From the NCBI GenBank assembly GCA_964509295.1, contig CAZDWS010000005.1, positions 186,001-250,000 on the forward strand: a stretch of 64,000 nt of DNA, given 5' to 3'. The first letter of the stretch is position 1, and the number at the start of each line of letters is the position of its first letter. Shown one piece after another: positions 48,928 through 58,306 of the stretch. The position numbers and the translations under genes were made by a program. The notes under the pieces are model-generated. The model was not told the DNA's origin, ran no database searches, and saw only the letters and a list, made by a program, of their open reading frames with translations. Source of the DNA: JBGSQR01 sp964509295 (GTDB lineage Bacteria; Desulfobacterota; Desulfuromonadia; Geobacterales; Pseudopelobacteraceae).

Positions 48928-51255
48928 CTAAACCTTCTGGATTTTAATAGCACACTTTTTAAAATCAGGCTCTTTTGAAATCGGGCAAAACGCATCAATA
49001 CAAAGCTCATTGATCATTTTGGTTTCATCAAAGAACGCCACAAAGGTGCTACCCTTTTCCGGCTTGCCCCGTCCGTTCAGTTCAGCCGTCATAACAATGG
49101 AACCGCGCCGGGAACTAACCCTGACCTGGTCACGACTCTTGATACCGAGGCTTTTTGCATCTTCCGGGTGGATCTCAATGACCGCTTCCGGCATGGCCCG
49201 CTTCAACTCCGGCACGCGACCGGTCATGGTGGCGGTGTGCCAGTGTTCCAGCAGACGGCCGGTACAGAGCCAGAGAGGATAATCCTTGTCAGGAGACTCA
49301 GCAGGCGGCTCGTAGGGACGGAACCAGATGCTGGCCTTTTTATTGGGGGCTTTATAGAACTCCACACCCGCACCTTTGGTCACTTTTGGATCATGCCCCT
49401 CGGCATAGCGCCAGCGGGTTTCCTTGCCGTTGATAACCGGCCAGCGCAGACCTCGCACCTTGTAATAGGTTTCATAGGGTGCCAGATCCTTGCCGGTTCC
49501 GATGGTAAACTGGCGGTACTCCTCAAACATTTCCTTGTCGAAGTTTTTGTATGGGAACAAACCGCCATGTCCGAGACGTTTGGCCAGTTCAATCAACTGC
49601 CAGGTATCATTTTTAGCCTGCCCCGGCGGTTCGACCATCTTGAACCAGTGCTGGGTGCGGCGCTCCGTATTGCCGAAGACGCCTTCTTTCTCGACCCAGC
49701 TTGCTGAAGGCAGAATGACATCGGCCATTTCCGTACTTCTAGTCGGATAAATATCGGAGACAACAATAAAGGCATCATTTTTCTTGGCGTAGGTACCCGG
49801 CTTGTCGCCCGCTTTGCGGTAGCGGTTCAGGTTCGGCAACGACTGGTAGGGGTTGGTACACTGGATCCAGATACATTTAATATCGCCACGATCAACGGCA
49901 CGAAACATCTCGGTCGCATGGGGACCGGGCTTAGGGGAAATCCGGCCCGCCGGAACCCCCCAGATTTTTTCAGTGATCTCACGATGTTTCGGATTCATTA
50001 CCACCATATCAGCCGGCAGGCGATGGCCAAAGGTACCGACTTCACGGGCTGTGCCGCAGGCAGAAGGCTGACCGGTCAACGAAAGCGGATTTTCACCAGG
50101 CTTGCCGATTTTACCGGTCAGCAGGTGCAGATTGTAGATCAGGTTATTAACCCAGGTGCCGCGTACATGCTGATTGACCCCCATGGTCCAGAGCGAATTA
50201 ACCTTGCGGGTTTTGTCTCCATAGATATGTGCCAGCTCAACCAGTTTTTTAGCCGGGATACCGCAGATTTTTTCTGCCCATTCAGGGGTCATGGGCTTCA
50301 TCAGCTCTTTATACTGGTCAAATGTCAGCGGCTTGGCAACATCATCAAAGGCCTCTTTATCCTTCAGGCCGTAAGGCGCATTTTCCGTCCCGCGCTTGAA
50401 AACCGTATTCTTATCGATAAAGGCTTGATCATACAGCTTGTCGCGCAGGATCACATGGGCAATGGCGTTCAGCGCTGCCAGATCACCATGCGGCTTGAAG
50501 GGGATATACTCATCAGCTTGTTGGGAGGTGCGTGTCCAGCGGGTACCCAGGTCGATGATTTTGACACCGGGGTGTTTCAGCCGGTTATCAATCATGCGGG
50601 AGTAAAGTACCGGATGGGCCTCGGCCATATTGGCGCCCCACAAAATATAGGTATCTCCCAGATCCAGGTCATCGTAGCACCCCATGGGTTCATCGGAACC
50701 GAAAGTGTTCATGAAAGCGCCAACGGCTGAGGCCATACAGAGGCGGGCATTAGGATCCACATTGTTGGTGCCGATCCCTCCCTTGAACAGCTTGACAGCT
50801 GTGTAACCTTCCAGAACCGTCCACTGACCGGAGCCGTACATGGCAACGGAGTTGGGACCATTCTTGGCTATGGAATCCTTGAACCTGGAAGCGATCAGGT
50901 CCAGCGCCTCATCCCAGGAGGCCGGTACCATTTTACCGTTTTTACGAATCAAGGGTGTAGTCAGGCGATCCTTGCCATATAGCGCCTTTGACAGAAAATA
51001 GCCCTTAACGCAGTTTAGCCCCCGGTTGACCGGTCCAGCCGGATCACCCTTGGTGGCAACAATCTTACCCCCTTTTACCCCGACCAGCACACTACAGCCG
51101 ACTCCGCAATAGCGGCAGGGAGCCTTGTCCCATTTGATCCCGTCCTCTGCTGCCTCTGCCATACCGGTCATCGGGCTTAATGCCGATGCACCGACAGCTG
51201 CAAAAGCCGTTGCCGCAGCACTGGCCTTGAGAAAATCACGCCTTGTCAGTCCCAT
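48928..51255 (-). CDS. napA: periplasmic nitrate reductase catalytic subunit NapA
   Basis: 775-residue Mo-bis-MGD nitrate reductase. The twin-arginine signal is TRRDFLKASAAA. The N-terminal [4Fe-4S] motif is CRYCGVGCSVLVGV, with the fourth Cys in LNCVKGYF; the Mo ligand Cys is in NARLCMASAVGAF. The length and the C-terminal molybdopterin dinucleotide-binding domain match the monomeric NapA type of delta/epsilon-proteobacteria. It needs the cofactor made by the moa/mob locus in this window and NapD for export control. Confidence 0.96.
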   Translation of the reverse strand: MGLTRRDFLKASAAATAFAAVGASALSPMTGMAEAAEDGIKWDKAPCRYCGVGCSVLVGVKGGKIVATKGDPAGPVNRGLNCVKGYFLSKALYGKDRLTTPLIRKNGKMVPASWDEALDLIASRFKDSIAKNGPNSVAMYGSGQWTVLEGYTAVKLFKGGIGTNNVDPNARLCMASAVGAFMNTFGSDEPMGCYDDLDLGDTYILWGANMAEAHPVLYSRMIDNRLKHPGVKIIDLGTRWTRTSQQADEYIPFKPHGDLAALNAIAHVILRDKLYDQAFIDKNTVFKRGTENAPYGLKDKEAFDDVAKPLTFDQYKELMKPMTPEWAEKICGIPAKKLVELAHIYGDKTRKVNSLWTMGVNQHVRGTWVNNLIYNLHLLTGKIGKPGENPLSLTGQPSACGTAREVGTFGHRLPADMVVMNPKHREITEKIWGVPAGRISPKPGPHATEMFRAVDRGDIKCIWIQCTNPYQSLPNLNRYRKAGDKPGTYAKKNDAFIVVSDIYPTRSTEMADVILPSASWVEKEGVFGNTERRTQHWFKMVEPPGQAKNDTWQLIELAKRLGHGGLFPYKNFDKEMFEEYRQFTIGTGKDLAPYETYYKVRGLRWPVINGKETRWRYAEGHDPKVTKGAGVEFYKAPNKKASIWFRPYEPPAESPDKDYPLWLCTGRLLEHWHTATMTGRVPELKRAMPEAVIEIHPEDAKSLGIKSRDQVRVSSRRGSIVMTAELNGRGKPEKGSTFVAFFDETKMINELCIDAFCPISKEPDFKKCAIKIQKV

Positions 51256-51333
51256 ATAACTCCTCCCTTACTGTGGAATAACTCAAAACAAAAACCGTGC
51301 AATCAAGCTCTGTTTTTACAGACAACAAACAGC

Positions 51334-51567
51334 TTAAATATCCTCAAAATAATGGCAGGCCAGCCGAACCGAAATCACGCCTTCAATTTCGTGCAACTGT
51401 TCCACCAGCGCAACTTCGGCATTAACCGTATCAGCCTCCACGACAGCAATGACCTGGGAGTCCGGTAAGACACCATGCACCTCTATACCTTCAAGCAGGG
51501 CGGCTTTTTCAGCAACTTCATCTGCTTTTCCCTCAAGACAGGACAGAACAATTCCGGATACAGGCAT
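51334..51567 (-). CDS. napD: NapA signal-peptide chaperone NapD
   Basis: 77-residue NapD family protein with a ferredoxin-like fold that binds the NapA twin-arginine signal and holds export until the cofactor is inserted. The family pattern PVSGIVLSC at the start and VISVRLACHYFED at the end are visible. First gene of the nap operon, preceded by AAGGAG and a sigma-54 promoter. Confidence 0.92.
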   Translation of the reverse strand: MPVSGIVLSCLEGKADEVAEKAALLEGIEVHGVLPDSQVIAVVEADTVNAEVALVEQLHEIEGVISVRLACHYFEDI

Positions 51568-51657
51568 AGAAACTCCTTAAAACCAAAAGCATAACACTAA
51601 AAGACATTAATACAACCTGTGTACGGGCAAACCAAATTAAAAGAAAGCAGTAATAAT

Positions 51658-51674
51658 TTGCAACGATTGGACCA
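51658..51674 (-). promoter_or_regulatory. sigma-54 promoter of the nap operon
   Basis: On the minus strand TGGTCCAATCGTTGCAA matches TGGCAC-N5-TTGCWW with the invariant GG and GC ten bases apart. The start would lie near 51647, about 80 bases before napD. The neighbouring sigma-54 activator is the obvious candidate regulator. The rest of the 51568-51802 gap shows only GTTACGTAAC at about 51773-51782. Confidence 0.75.
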
Positions 51675-51802
51675 AAAAAAGGAAGGAAAACTGAGTGACG
51701 TAGAAACAGGCACTTAGTGAGGTATCAATATTTAAAGCGAGACTGGACCAGCAAAAACAGTAGCAAAACAGTTACGTAACAACCAATTCAATGTTACCAA
51801 TT

Positions 51803-53176
51803 CTACACATCTTCAAGCTGTTTCAATTTTTGCCAAAGAGTTTTTCTGGAAATATTCAGCAGTTTGGCTGCATCAGCCTTATGCCCGCCGGTCTTGGCCA
51901 GAGCATCCAGAATTACCTGTCTTTCAAAATCAACCACGGAATGTGACAATGGTCGCCCATTATGTCCATTACTCTCCGGGACAAAGGATTGATTTGTTCG
52001 CGCCGCCAGAAAACAGTCCGGCAAATCCTGCGGATTCAAAACTGTTCCTGTGCAGAGCGCCAGGGCCCGCTCGACAGAGTGCTCCAACTCACGCACATTG
52101 CCCGGATAGTCATAGGAAACCAGGATACTGATGGCTGAATCACTGAGTTCCAGCAAAGGGCGTTCCATTTTTTCAGCAAACTTGCGAATAAAAAATTCCG
52201 TCAAAGGAAGGATATCATCACGTCTGTCCCTGAGTGACGGGACATTTATGACAATTACATTTAAACGATAATAAAGATCCTCACGAAACAATCCGCTGGC
52301 CACCAGACTATGGAGGTTTTTATTTGTTGCGGCGATAATACGCACATTAACCGCACTCTCTCGCTCTGCCCCAACCCTGACAACGGTTTTTTCCTGCAGC
52401 ACCCGCAACAGCTTGGCCTGGGCACTGGGAGGCAGGTCACCGACTTCATCCAGAAAGATCGTCCCACCTTCAGCCTGTTCGAATTTGCCTCGATGCGCGG
52501 CAATAGCTCCGGTAAAGGCACCTTTAACGTGACCGAACAGCTCTGACTCAACCAGCTGCTCCGGCAATGCGGCACAATTAACCCTTACCATCGGACCGCT
52601 ACGCCGTTTGCTCTGTTGATGAATTGCAGAGGCAACCAATTCTTTGCCGGTACCGCTCTCACCCGTAATCAAGATAGTTGAATCAAAGGGGGCAATGGCT
52701 GAAATTGTCCTGAACACTTGCAGAATTGGCTGACTTGTACCGACAAAACCTTCAAAGTCGCTACTGAGACCCATCTGTTCACGCAACAACTTGTTTTCAT
52801 CTTTAAGCAGCTGTTTTTCAGTAACATCACGACTGACCAGCAGAGTTCCCAGATAATCACCATCTGGCTGGCGGATGGGATAGTAACTGTTTTCAAAATA
52901 CTTCCCTTTTACTTCAATTACGCGACGCGAGTTTTTAATCGAGCCGTCCCTGAGCCCCATTATCAGCTTGCCGATACGATCAGCTGCATTGAACGGATGA
53001 ATGGATAGAATGTTTCTGCCGATAAAGTTTTCGGCTTTTATGTCGCGAATTTTCTCGGCGGTGCTATTTACAAAGGTAATAAAGTCATTGGCATCTGCAA
53101 AAATAATCCCTTCGCCCATACTTTCCAAAATAGCCTGGTACGTTGTTTTGAAATTGCTGCAGAGACCATTATTCAT
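51803..53176 (-). CDS. PAS-containing sigma-54-dependent activator
   Basis: 457-residue enhancer-binding protein without receiver domain: a PAS domain (about 8-125), a short linker helix, the AAA+ domain (about 148-375) with Walker A GESGTGKE and the sigma-54 contact loop GAFTGA, and a C-terminal Fis-type helix-turn-helix (ISRKTLWQKLK). The PAS domain probably senses a redox or small-molecule signal. It lies directly upstream of the nap sigma-54 promoter. The ATG follows AAGGAAAG. Confidence 0.93.
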   Translation of the reverse strand: MNNGLCSNFKTTYQAILESMGEGIIFADANDFITFVNSTAEKIRDIKAENFIGRNILSIHPFNAADRIGKLIMGLRDGSIKNSRRVIEVKGKYFENSYYPIRQPDGDYLGTLLVSRDVTEKQLLKDENKLLREQMGLSSDFEGFVGTSQPILQVFRTISAIAPFDSTILITGESGTGKELVASAIHQQSKRRSGPMVRVNCAALPEQLVESELFGHVKGAFTGAIAAHRGKFEQAEGGTIFLDEVGDLPPSAQAKLLRVLQEKTVVRVGAERESAVNVRIIAATNKNLHSLVASGLFREDLYYRLNVIVINVPSLRDRRDDILPLTEFFIRKFAEKMERPLLELSDSAISILVSYDYPGNVRELEHSVERALALCTGTVLNPQDLPDCFLAARTNQSFVPESNGHNGRPLSHSVVDFERQVILDALAKTGGHKADAAKLLNISRKTLWQKLKQLEDV

Positions 53177-53191
53177 TTACTTTCCTTGTAC

Positions 53192-53207
53192 GTTACCAAA
53201 TGGTAAC
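53192..53207. promoter_or_regulatory. palindrome upstream of the activator gene
   Basis: GTTACC and GGTAAC flank four bases, 16-31 bases before the start codon, a possible operator for autoregulation. GTTACGTAAC occurs again near the nap promoter (about 51773-51782). Confidence 0.45.
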
Positions 53208-53225
53208 AAAGATCCTTATTCAACT

Positions 53226-54896
53226 TTACCTGACCTGATCCTGCTTTCGCTTTTGCTTGTTTTCATACATCAGCTTATCCCCACGTTCGATCAACTCATC
53301 CAGAGTGCATGGAGCAGCAGGGTCGTAAACCGTAATGCCGATACTGATCGATAATTTGTAAGGTTTGGTCGTCTCTAGGTTGTGTGCCTCAAGATTCTCC
53401 CGCAATCTGGCCTGAATATTTTCTTTGGATTCTTCCGATGCCTCAACGGACAAGGCAACGAATTCATCTCCTCCAAGTCGGGCGATTATATCCGATGCAC
53501 GGAAAGCCCTTTTGATAATACACGCCGCATCAATTAAAGCTTGGTCACCTTCTTTGTGTCCAAAAGTATCATTGATGTATTTCATTCCATCCATATCAGC
53601 AAAAACTAGAACCATTCCTCTTCTGTTCCTGTCTGCAACTTTTATCTGTTGCTTGGCCAGAAGATAAAAACCGCGCCGGTTGGTCAAACCGGTCAGTTCA
53701 TCCAGTAAGGAAAGTTCACGCAACTGTTCTTCGGCTTTTTTCCTGGCGGTAATGTTCTCCTTTACCGCCACATAATGAGTTATTTCACCCTCACTATTTA
53801 CAACCGGTGAAATGTAAGCCATCTCCCAGTAAAGTTCGCCGTTTTTCTTTTTATTGCAAAACTCGCCTGACCACTTCTCGCCTCTTAAAAGTGTTTCCCA
53901 AAGCGACTTGAAGGTTTCAGGCGGCGTTATACTTGTCTTCAAAATCCTGGGATTCTCTCCCAAGGCTTCTTCATAACTGTACCCGGTCAATTCGGAAAAT
54001 TTAGGATTGACATAGGTGATATGAGAATCTGTATCGGTAATAACAACACAGACCGGACTCTGTTCAACCGCTCGTGACAGCTGACGAAGCCTTTCCTCGG
54101 TCAACCAGCGGGTGGTAATATCCTGTACCGTACCCACGGATCGCAAAAGCTTTCCATTGTCATCGTAAAAATTTTTGCAGGTCTCATTGACATATTTGAC
54201 GCGGCCGCCATCAAAGCTGAACCTGTGTACCACGTCATATTGCGGTTTCAACTCCACAGAAGCGGCATAAGTTTCCTTGACACGGTTTTTTTCCTCCGGG
54301 GTAAGCATATTAAAGAAAGGATCAAAGGAGGTTGCAAACGTATCCCGGTCAACTTCATAAATATTGTAAACCTCGTCCGACCAGGTCAAAGAATCAGTTA
54401 CAAAGTTCAGTTCCCAATGTCCGATATGGGCAATCTGCTGGGCCTCTTTCAGCATCGCCTCGCTGGCACGCAGGAATTCTTCTATTTTCTTCTGATCGCT
54501 GATATCACGAATCAGCATATTTACTTTATTCTGTCCATCAATATCCAGAAAAGCTGATGCGGAAACTGAAACGGGGAATGTAGCTCCGTCCTTACGCATG
54601 CAGTTCAACTCCGCGCTTAAGGCACTAGTTGCCCTGAAGGTTTCAATTGCCTGTTCAAGTCTGGCATCAGACTTCTCAAAAAGCTGATCGTGCTTTTTGC
54701 CGCACAGATCTTCTTCTTCACACTGAAGCAACCGGCAAACCTCCGGGTTCGCTTCACAAATTATTCCTTCAAAGGAAAGAATCAACATGGCGGAACTATT
54801 ACTTCTAAAAAACAGGCGAGAGCTTGCTTTAAGAGTTTCCAGTTCAAGACTGTCCTTGGTGCCATTGAGCTTAAATGAGGTTTTATCTCTATCCAC
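53226..54896 (-). CDS. multi-PAS diguanylate cyclase
   Basis: 556-residue cytoplasmic signalling protein, GTG start. Three PAS domains follow in order (about 25-145, 150-275 and 280-400, the last with SPVCVVITDTDSHITYVNPK), then a GGDEF domain (about 405-550). The active-site motif GGDEF is intact, and RASD five residues before it is a complete inhibitory I-site, so this should be an active, feedback-controlled c-di-GMP synthase. No membrane segment. It may share a transcript with the sigma-54 activator gene 49 bases downstream. Confidence 0.93.
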   Translation of the reverse strand: MDRDKTSFKLNGTKDSLELETLKASSRLFFRSNSSAMLILSFEGIICEANPEVCRLLQCEEEDLCGKKHDQLFEKSDARLEQAIETFRATSALSAELNCMRKDGATFPVSVSASAFLDIDGQNKVNMLIRDISDQKKIEEFLRASEAMLKEAQQIAHIGHWELNFVTDSLTWSDEVYNIYEVDRDTFATSFDPFFNMLTPEEKNRVKETYAASVELKPQYDVVHRFSFDGGRVKYVNETCKNFYDDNGKLLRSVGTVQDITTRWLTEERLRQLSRAVEQSPVCVVITDTDSHITYVNPKFSELTGYSYEEALGENPRILKTSITPPETFKSLWETLLRGEKWSGEFCNKKKNGELYWEMAYISPVVNSEGEITHYVAVKENITARKKAEEQLRELSLLDELTGLTNRRGFYLLAKQQIKVADRNRRGMVLVFADMDGMKYINDTFGHKEGDQALIDAACIIKRAFRASDIIARLGGDEFVALSVEASEESKENIQARLRENLEAHNLETTKPYKLSISIGITVYDPAAPCTLDELIERGDKLMYENKQKRKQDQVR

Positions 54897-54978
54897 AGCA
54901 AAAAATACCTTTCAAATGAGATTCACTGTTTATACCATGTTTTCATGAAAAGTGAACTGAATGTATCAAGAATCAATG

Positions 54979-55007
54979 TTGTTATTATTTATTGATTTAG
55001 ATATAAT
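54979..55007 (+). promoter_or_regulatory. promoter of the SprA-like gene
   Basis: TTGTTA, 17 bases, then a perfect TATAAT, predicting a start near 55014, 24 bases before the start codon. Confidence 0.65.
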
Positions 55008-55037
55008 AAATAACAAGTTACAGGTACAGGACTATTC

Positions 55038-56024
55038 ATGGAACCTATCAGGACAATAAATATTGCTACATATTATCAAGCGACTCCCTCTGAAAAGGCA
55101 AGGCAGCAGATCGACTCTGCCAAAGGTATATCTGCATCACAGCCCCAAACCGTTGAAAACAAACAGAGTGACGCATCCCCTGCTGTAGAAGTTAAACTCG
55201 GCAAGGATTCAACAGAAAACAAGCAACCGGAGTTCAAACTTTACAATACGGAAGGCCGCCTTGAAGGAGATAAGCAGAAAGATAAATCTGCCCTAATTGC
55301 AAAAAATGAACTGACCACACTCCCTGACCAGAGAGTTAAAGAAGATCCCCAGATTCAGCAGATCATAAGCCAGCTAAAAACAACAGAAGAAAAGATAAAG
55401 GCCCACGAAGCGGCCCACAAATCATCCGGTGCGGCAACCGGGCCGATTTCATATACCTACACACGCGGACCTGACGGTAAAAACTACATTACAGGCGGTG
55501 AAGTACCGATCAACCTGTCGACTGGCTCCACACCGGAGGAGACTATCGGCAGAATGCAACAGGTAATTCAAGCGGCACTTGCTCCTGCAGACCCTTCTCC
55601 GCAGGACCGGGCCGTAGCTTCCCAGGCATCCAACATCAAACTGCAGGCGCAACAGGAAAAAGCACAGCAGAGTAACCAACTAAAAACAGGTGCGCAGCAA
55701 ACTGAAGCCACCGGAACCGCAACAACATCGACCACGGAAAACTCTGCTGGTGACACAAAACAGGTTAAAGATAATTCGCAGCCCGATACCGGCAACGGCC
55801 AAAAAACTTCGCATACCCAGTCCCGTAGTGCCTATACAGACCCGGCTGTAAACGGGAAACCGGATTTTCAGCAGATGTCGGCAAATCAATCAGAAAAGCA
55901 AAACACCTCTGACAATGTTATCAATATCATCCAGCAAACAAGCTCACGTCAACCCTCCTCGGGCATTTCTACTGATATGATTTCCGGTTTTGCCTCTGCA
56001 AAAGCCGTCTCCCTCTACGCCTGA
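55038..56024 (+). CDS. SprA-related putative metalloprotease
   Basis: 328-residue protein of the SprA-related/CJM1_0395 family. The core KAHEAAHKSSGAATGPISYT has the HExxH-like zinc motif, followed by YTRGPDGKNYITGGEVPIN and the PSPQDRAVASQAS end of the domain. It lies between a charged disordered N-terminal third and a Gln/Ser/Thr-rich C-terminal tail. No signal peptide is seen. The function is not established; proteolytic activity is only predicted. Confidence 0.87.
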   Translation: MEPIRTINIATYYQATPSEKARQQIDSAKGISASQPQTVENKQSDASPAVEVKLGKDSTENKQPEFKLYNTEGRLEGDKQKDKSALIAKNELTTLPDQRVKEDPQIQQIISQLKTTEEKIKAHEAAHKSSGAATGPISYTYTRGPDGKNYITGGEVPINLSTGSTPEETIGRMQQVIQAALAPADPSPQDRAVASQASNIKLQAQQEKAQQSNQLKTGAQQTEATGTATTSTTENSAGDTKQVKDNSQPDTGNGQKTSHTQSRSAYTDPAVNGKPDFQQMSANQSEKQNTSDNVINIIQQTSSRQPSSGISTDMISGFASAKAVSLYA

Positions 56025-56158
56025 TCATTTTGCACAGTATGATTCTATTCTGCATAGACTAACTTATTCAAATAGTGCAAGATGAGCCGGAATCAGCCTT
56101 AATATGACTAAAATGTTTTAAAATATGTGGCCTTGACAAAGCCACTGTTGGAGTAAAA

Positions 56159-57319
56159 GTGCCTGCTCCGCGTACTGCATTAATATATTCCCCCTTGTTC
56201 GGAAACTATAGCTTGGGAGACGACCACCCTTTCAAGCTGCAGCGCTACCACTTGGCCCATGACCTGATGGACGCCTACGGCCTGCTTAACCTTTCAAATA
56301 TGGAAATACGCAGCTGTCAGCCGATCAATGAAGATCTTGTTTTAAGCTTTCATGACCCTGAATACATCAAAAGATTAAAAGAATTCAGTGACTCCGATGA
56401 ACCACGGGCTGACTTCCTGTTTGGGTTGGGCGATGCGGAATGTCCTGTGTTTCGCGGCCTCTACGATTGCGCTGCCCTCGGTGCCGGAGCTACTTTCGAG
56501 GCCGTCAGGTTGATTGAGGAAGAGGGCTTTGACATAGCTTTTAATCTGGCAGGTGGCTGGCACCACGCCCACCGCGACAAAGCTTCCGGTTTTTCCTATC
56601 TGAACGATGCTGCACTGGCTATTAACTGGCTGCTGAAAAAAGGGAGAAGAGTCGTATATCTGGACATTGACGCCCACCATGGCGATGGAGTACAGGAATG
56701 TTTCTATGACAGTGATCAGGTCCTGACAATCTCCATGCACGAAAGCGGCATCTACTTTTTCCCCGGGACAGGCTTTGAAGATGAAATAGGGACAGGAAAA
56801 GGCCTGGGATTCTCGGTTAACCTGCCACTGGTCGCCCATACGGATGACGCCATTTACATGAAAACTTTTGACGAGATAGCATATCCCCTGATTGCAGCCT
56901 TTGACCCGGATATAATTGTAACCCAGATCGGGGCAGATACTTTTAGAACAGACCCTCTGACCAGGCTGGAAATAACTACCCACAGCTACAGCTACATCAT
57001 GCGCAAACTGAAGGCGCTCAAGATACCATGGGTTGCACTGGGCGGCGGTGGATATGATTTGATGAACACGTCCCGCGCCTGGACCATTGCCTGGGCGATC
57101 ATGAACGGTATTACACTTGATCCACGCTTACCCAAGACATTTGTAAATAAAATTGAGGCCTCTGGATATCCTCATAAAGTTTTGCTGGATGCCATGCACT
57201 GGTCGGATGAGCACGAACGAAACAAGGCCCTGAAATCAGCTGAGCAAAGCATTGCTCGCATTAAACAAACTGTTTTTCCTGGTATAATTGGAAACTATGG
57301 CCAAACTTCTGGGGAATAG
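56159..57319 (+). CDS. HDAC-like (AcuC-type) deacetylase
   Basis: 386-residue class I histone-deacetylase-fold enzyme. The catalytic residues are visible: the His pair in GGWHHAHRDKASGFSYLND, the zinc ligands in VVYLDIDAHHGDGVQE and the later TQIGADT Asp, with GGGGYDLMNTSRAW near the end. AcuC-type proteins remove acetyl groups from lysines of enzymes such as acetyl-CoA synthetase. The start is GTG with GGAG five bases before it. The 3' end overlaps the next gene by 23 bases. Confidence 0.93.
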   Translation: MPAPRTALIYSPLFGNYSLGDDHPFKLQRYHLAHDLMDAYGLLNLSNMEIRSCQPINEDLVLSFHDPEYIKRLKEFSDSDEPRADFLFGLGDAECPVFRGLYDCAALGAGATFEAVRLIEEEGFDIAFNLAGGWHHAHRDKASGFSYLNDAALAINWLLKKGRRVVYLDIDAHHGDGVQECFYDSDQVLTISMHESGIYFFPGTGFEDEIGTGKGLGFSVNLPLVAHTDDAIYMKTFDEIAYPLIAAFDPDIIVTQIGADTFRTDPLTRLEITTHSYSYIMRKLKALKIPWVALGGGGYDLMNTSRAWTIAWAIMNGITLDPRLPKTFVNKIEASGYPHKVLLDAMHWSDEHERNKALKSAEQSIARIKQTVFPGIIGNYGQTSGE

Positions 57320-58142
57320 TCCACTTGTTGATTCAGCGGGAAATCCGCTCTCATCGCTTTCAGATATTAACAGTCTGAAACCGGAAGAGAAGATTTCCAT
57401 CTACGGCAGACTGCTTCCAGCAAGGCTGTTGAATATGCTGGGTATATCGGCAAAGAATCTTCACCAGGCCGTCCATGAACGCAAAGTCCGCATCCTGGCT
57501 CCGACCGAATTACCGATTGTACAGATTGAAGCTCTACTTCATCCTGATGACGCAGATCCGATTTTTTTTCTCGAAATGTCGGATACGCCTTTTCAGCAAA
57601 TCGAACTCTGTTTCTGTATTATCCGCGATCCAGCGGCACCCCGTTTTGACGTGGATATTGATCGTAAGGGAAGAACAAACTGCTTTACTTCTCAAGTCCG
57701 CAACATTCCGGAAGAGATCAGGGCCATGGAGGCTGGCCTGCACCCCAACCAGACCAGTAGTGGTCTGAATATGTTTGGAGAATTACTGCCTCTGGTTGAA
57801 CACTTGACAGATTCACTTGGTATGGACATGATTGTTGCAGACCTGTTGACATATTGTAATGCAATCCGCTATGAACAACTCGGCTTTGACTACCAGAGTG
57901 GCATGCGGCTGATGCTGGAAATCGACCGGGAATTCCAGCCGGACGGCCGGTATTTCCAAAGACTGGATGGATCCACACCGTTCAGACAACCGGGCATGGA
58001 AAAGACAGTACGAGGCAGAAGCTGGGCAATATATGACGGGATACTTGATGAGCCGTGGGACAATGTGCAGATTTACAAAATTGTCGGCACTCATGCCGGT
58101 ATCAACACTTTTCCGGGACGGGAGCGGAGCAGAAACAGCTGA
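57297..58142 (+). CDS. conserved hypothetical protein
   Basis: 281-residue cytoplasmic protein that I do not recognise. I take the ATG at 57297; an in-frame TTG nine bases earlier is possible. The N-terminal 60 residues are helical, the middle has an acidic DVDIDRKGRTNCFT strand pair, and the C-terminal part is rich in aromatic and charged residues. The 23-base overlap with the HDAC-like gene indicates co-translation, so it may support that enzyme or a shared pathway. Confidence 0.8.
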   Translation: MAKLLGNSPLVDSAGNPLSSLSDINSLKPEEKISIYGRLLPARLLNMLGISAKNLHQAVHERKVRILAPTELPIVQIEALLHPDDADPIFFLEMSDTPFQQIELCFCIIRDPAAPRFDVDIDRKGRTNCFTSQVRNIPEEIRAMEAGLHPNQTSSGLNMFGELLPLVEHLTDSLGMDMIVADLLTYCNAIRYEQLGFDYQSGMRLMLEIDREFQPDGRYFQRLDGSTPFRQPGMEKTVRGRSWAIYDGILDEPWDNVQIYKIVGTHAGINTFPGRERSRNS

Positions 58143-58195
58143 TCCGCACTCTGCTATGCCTATAAACGGCCAGCACCCACACACAGGAGTTTAAT

Positions 58196-58306
58196 ATGTT
58201 TGGTTTTAGTACAGCAGATTGGATTTTTATCGGAGTAATTCTCGGCGTTATATTTGTTTGCGTTGCTGTCAGCGATATGCGTTTTAAGAAAGGAACCGGA
58301 AAATGA
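58196..58306 (+). CDS. 36-residue small membrane protein
   Basis: A short frame starts with ATG after AGGAGTTTAAT, a strong ribosome site. It encodes MFGFSTADW followed by one hydrophobic helix (about residues 10-28) and a basic tail MRFKKGTGK, that is N-out/C-in topology by the positive-inside rule. Its stop overlaps the start of the CoA-binding protein gene (ATGA), strongly arguing that it is real and co-translated. Function unknown. Confidence 0.75.
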   Translation: MFGFSTADWIFIGVILGVIFVCVAVSDMRFKKGTGK

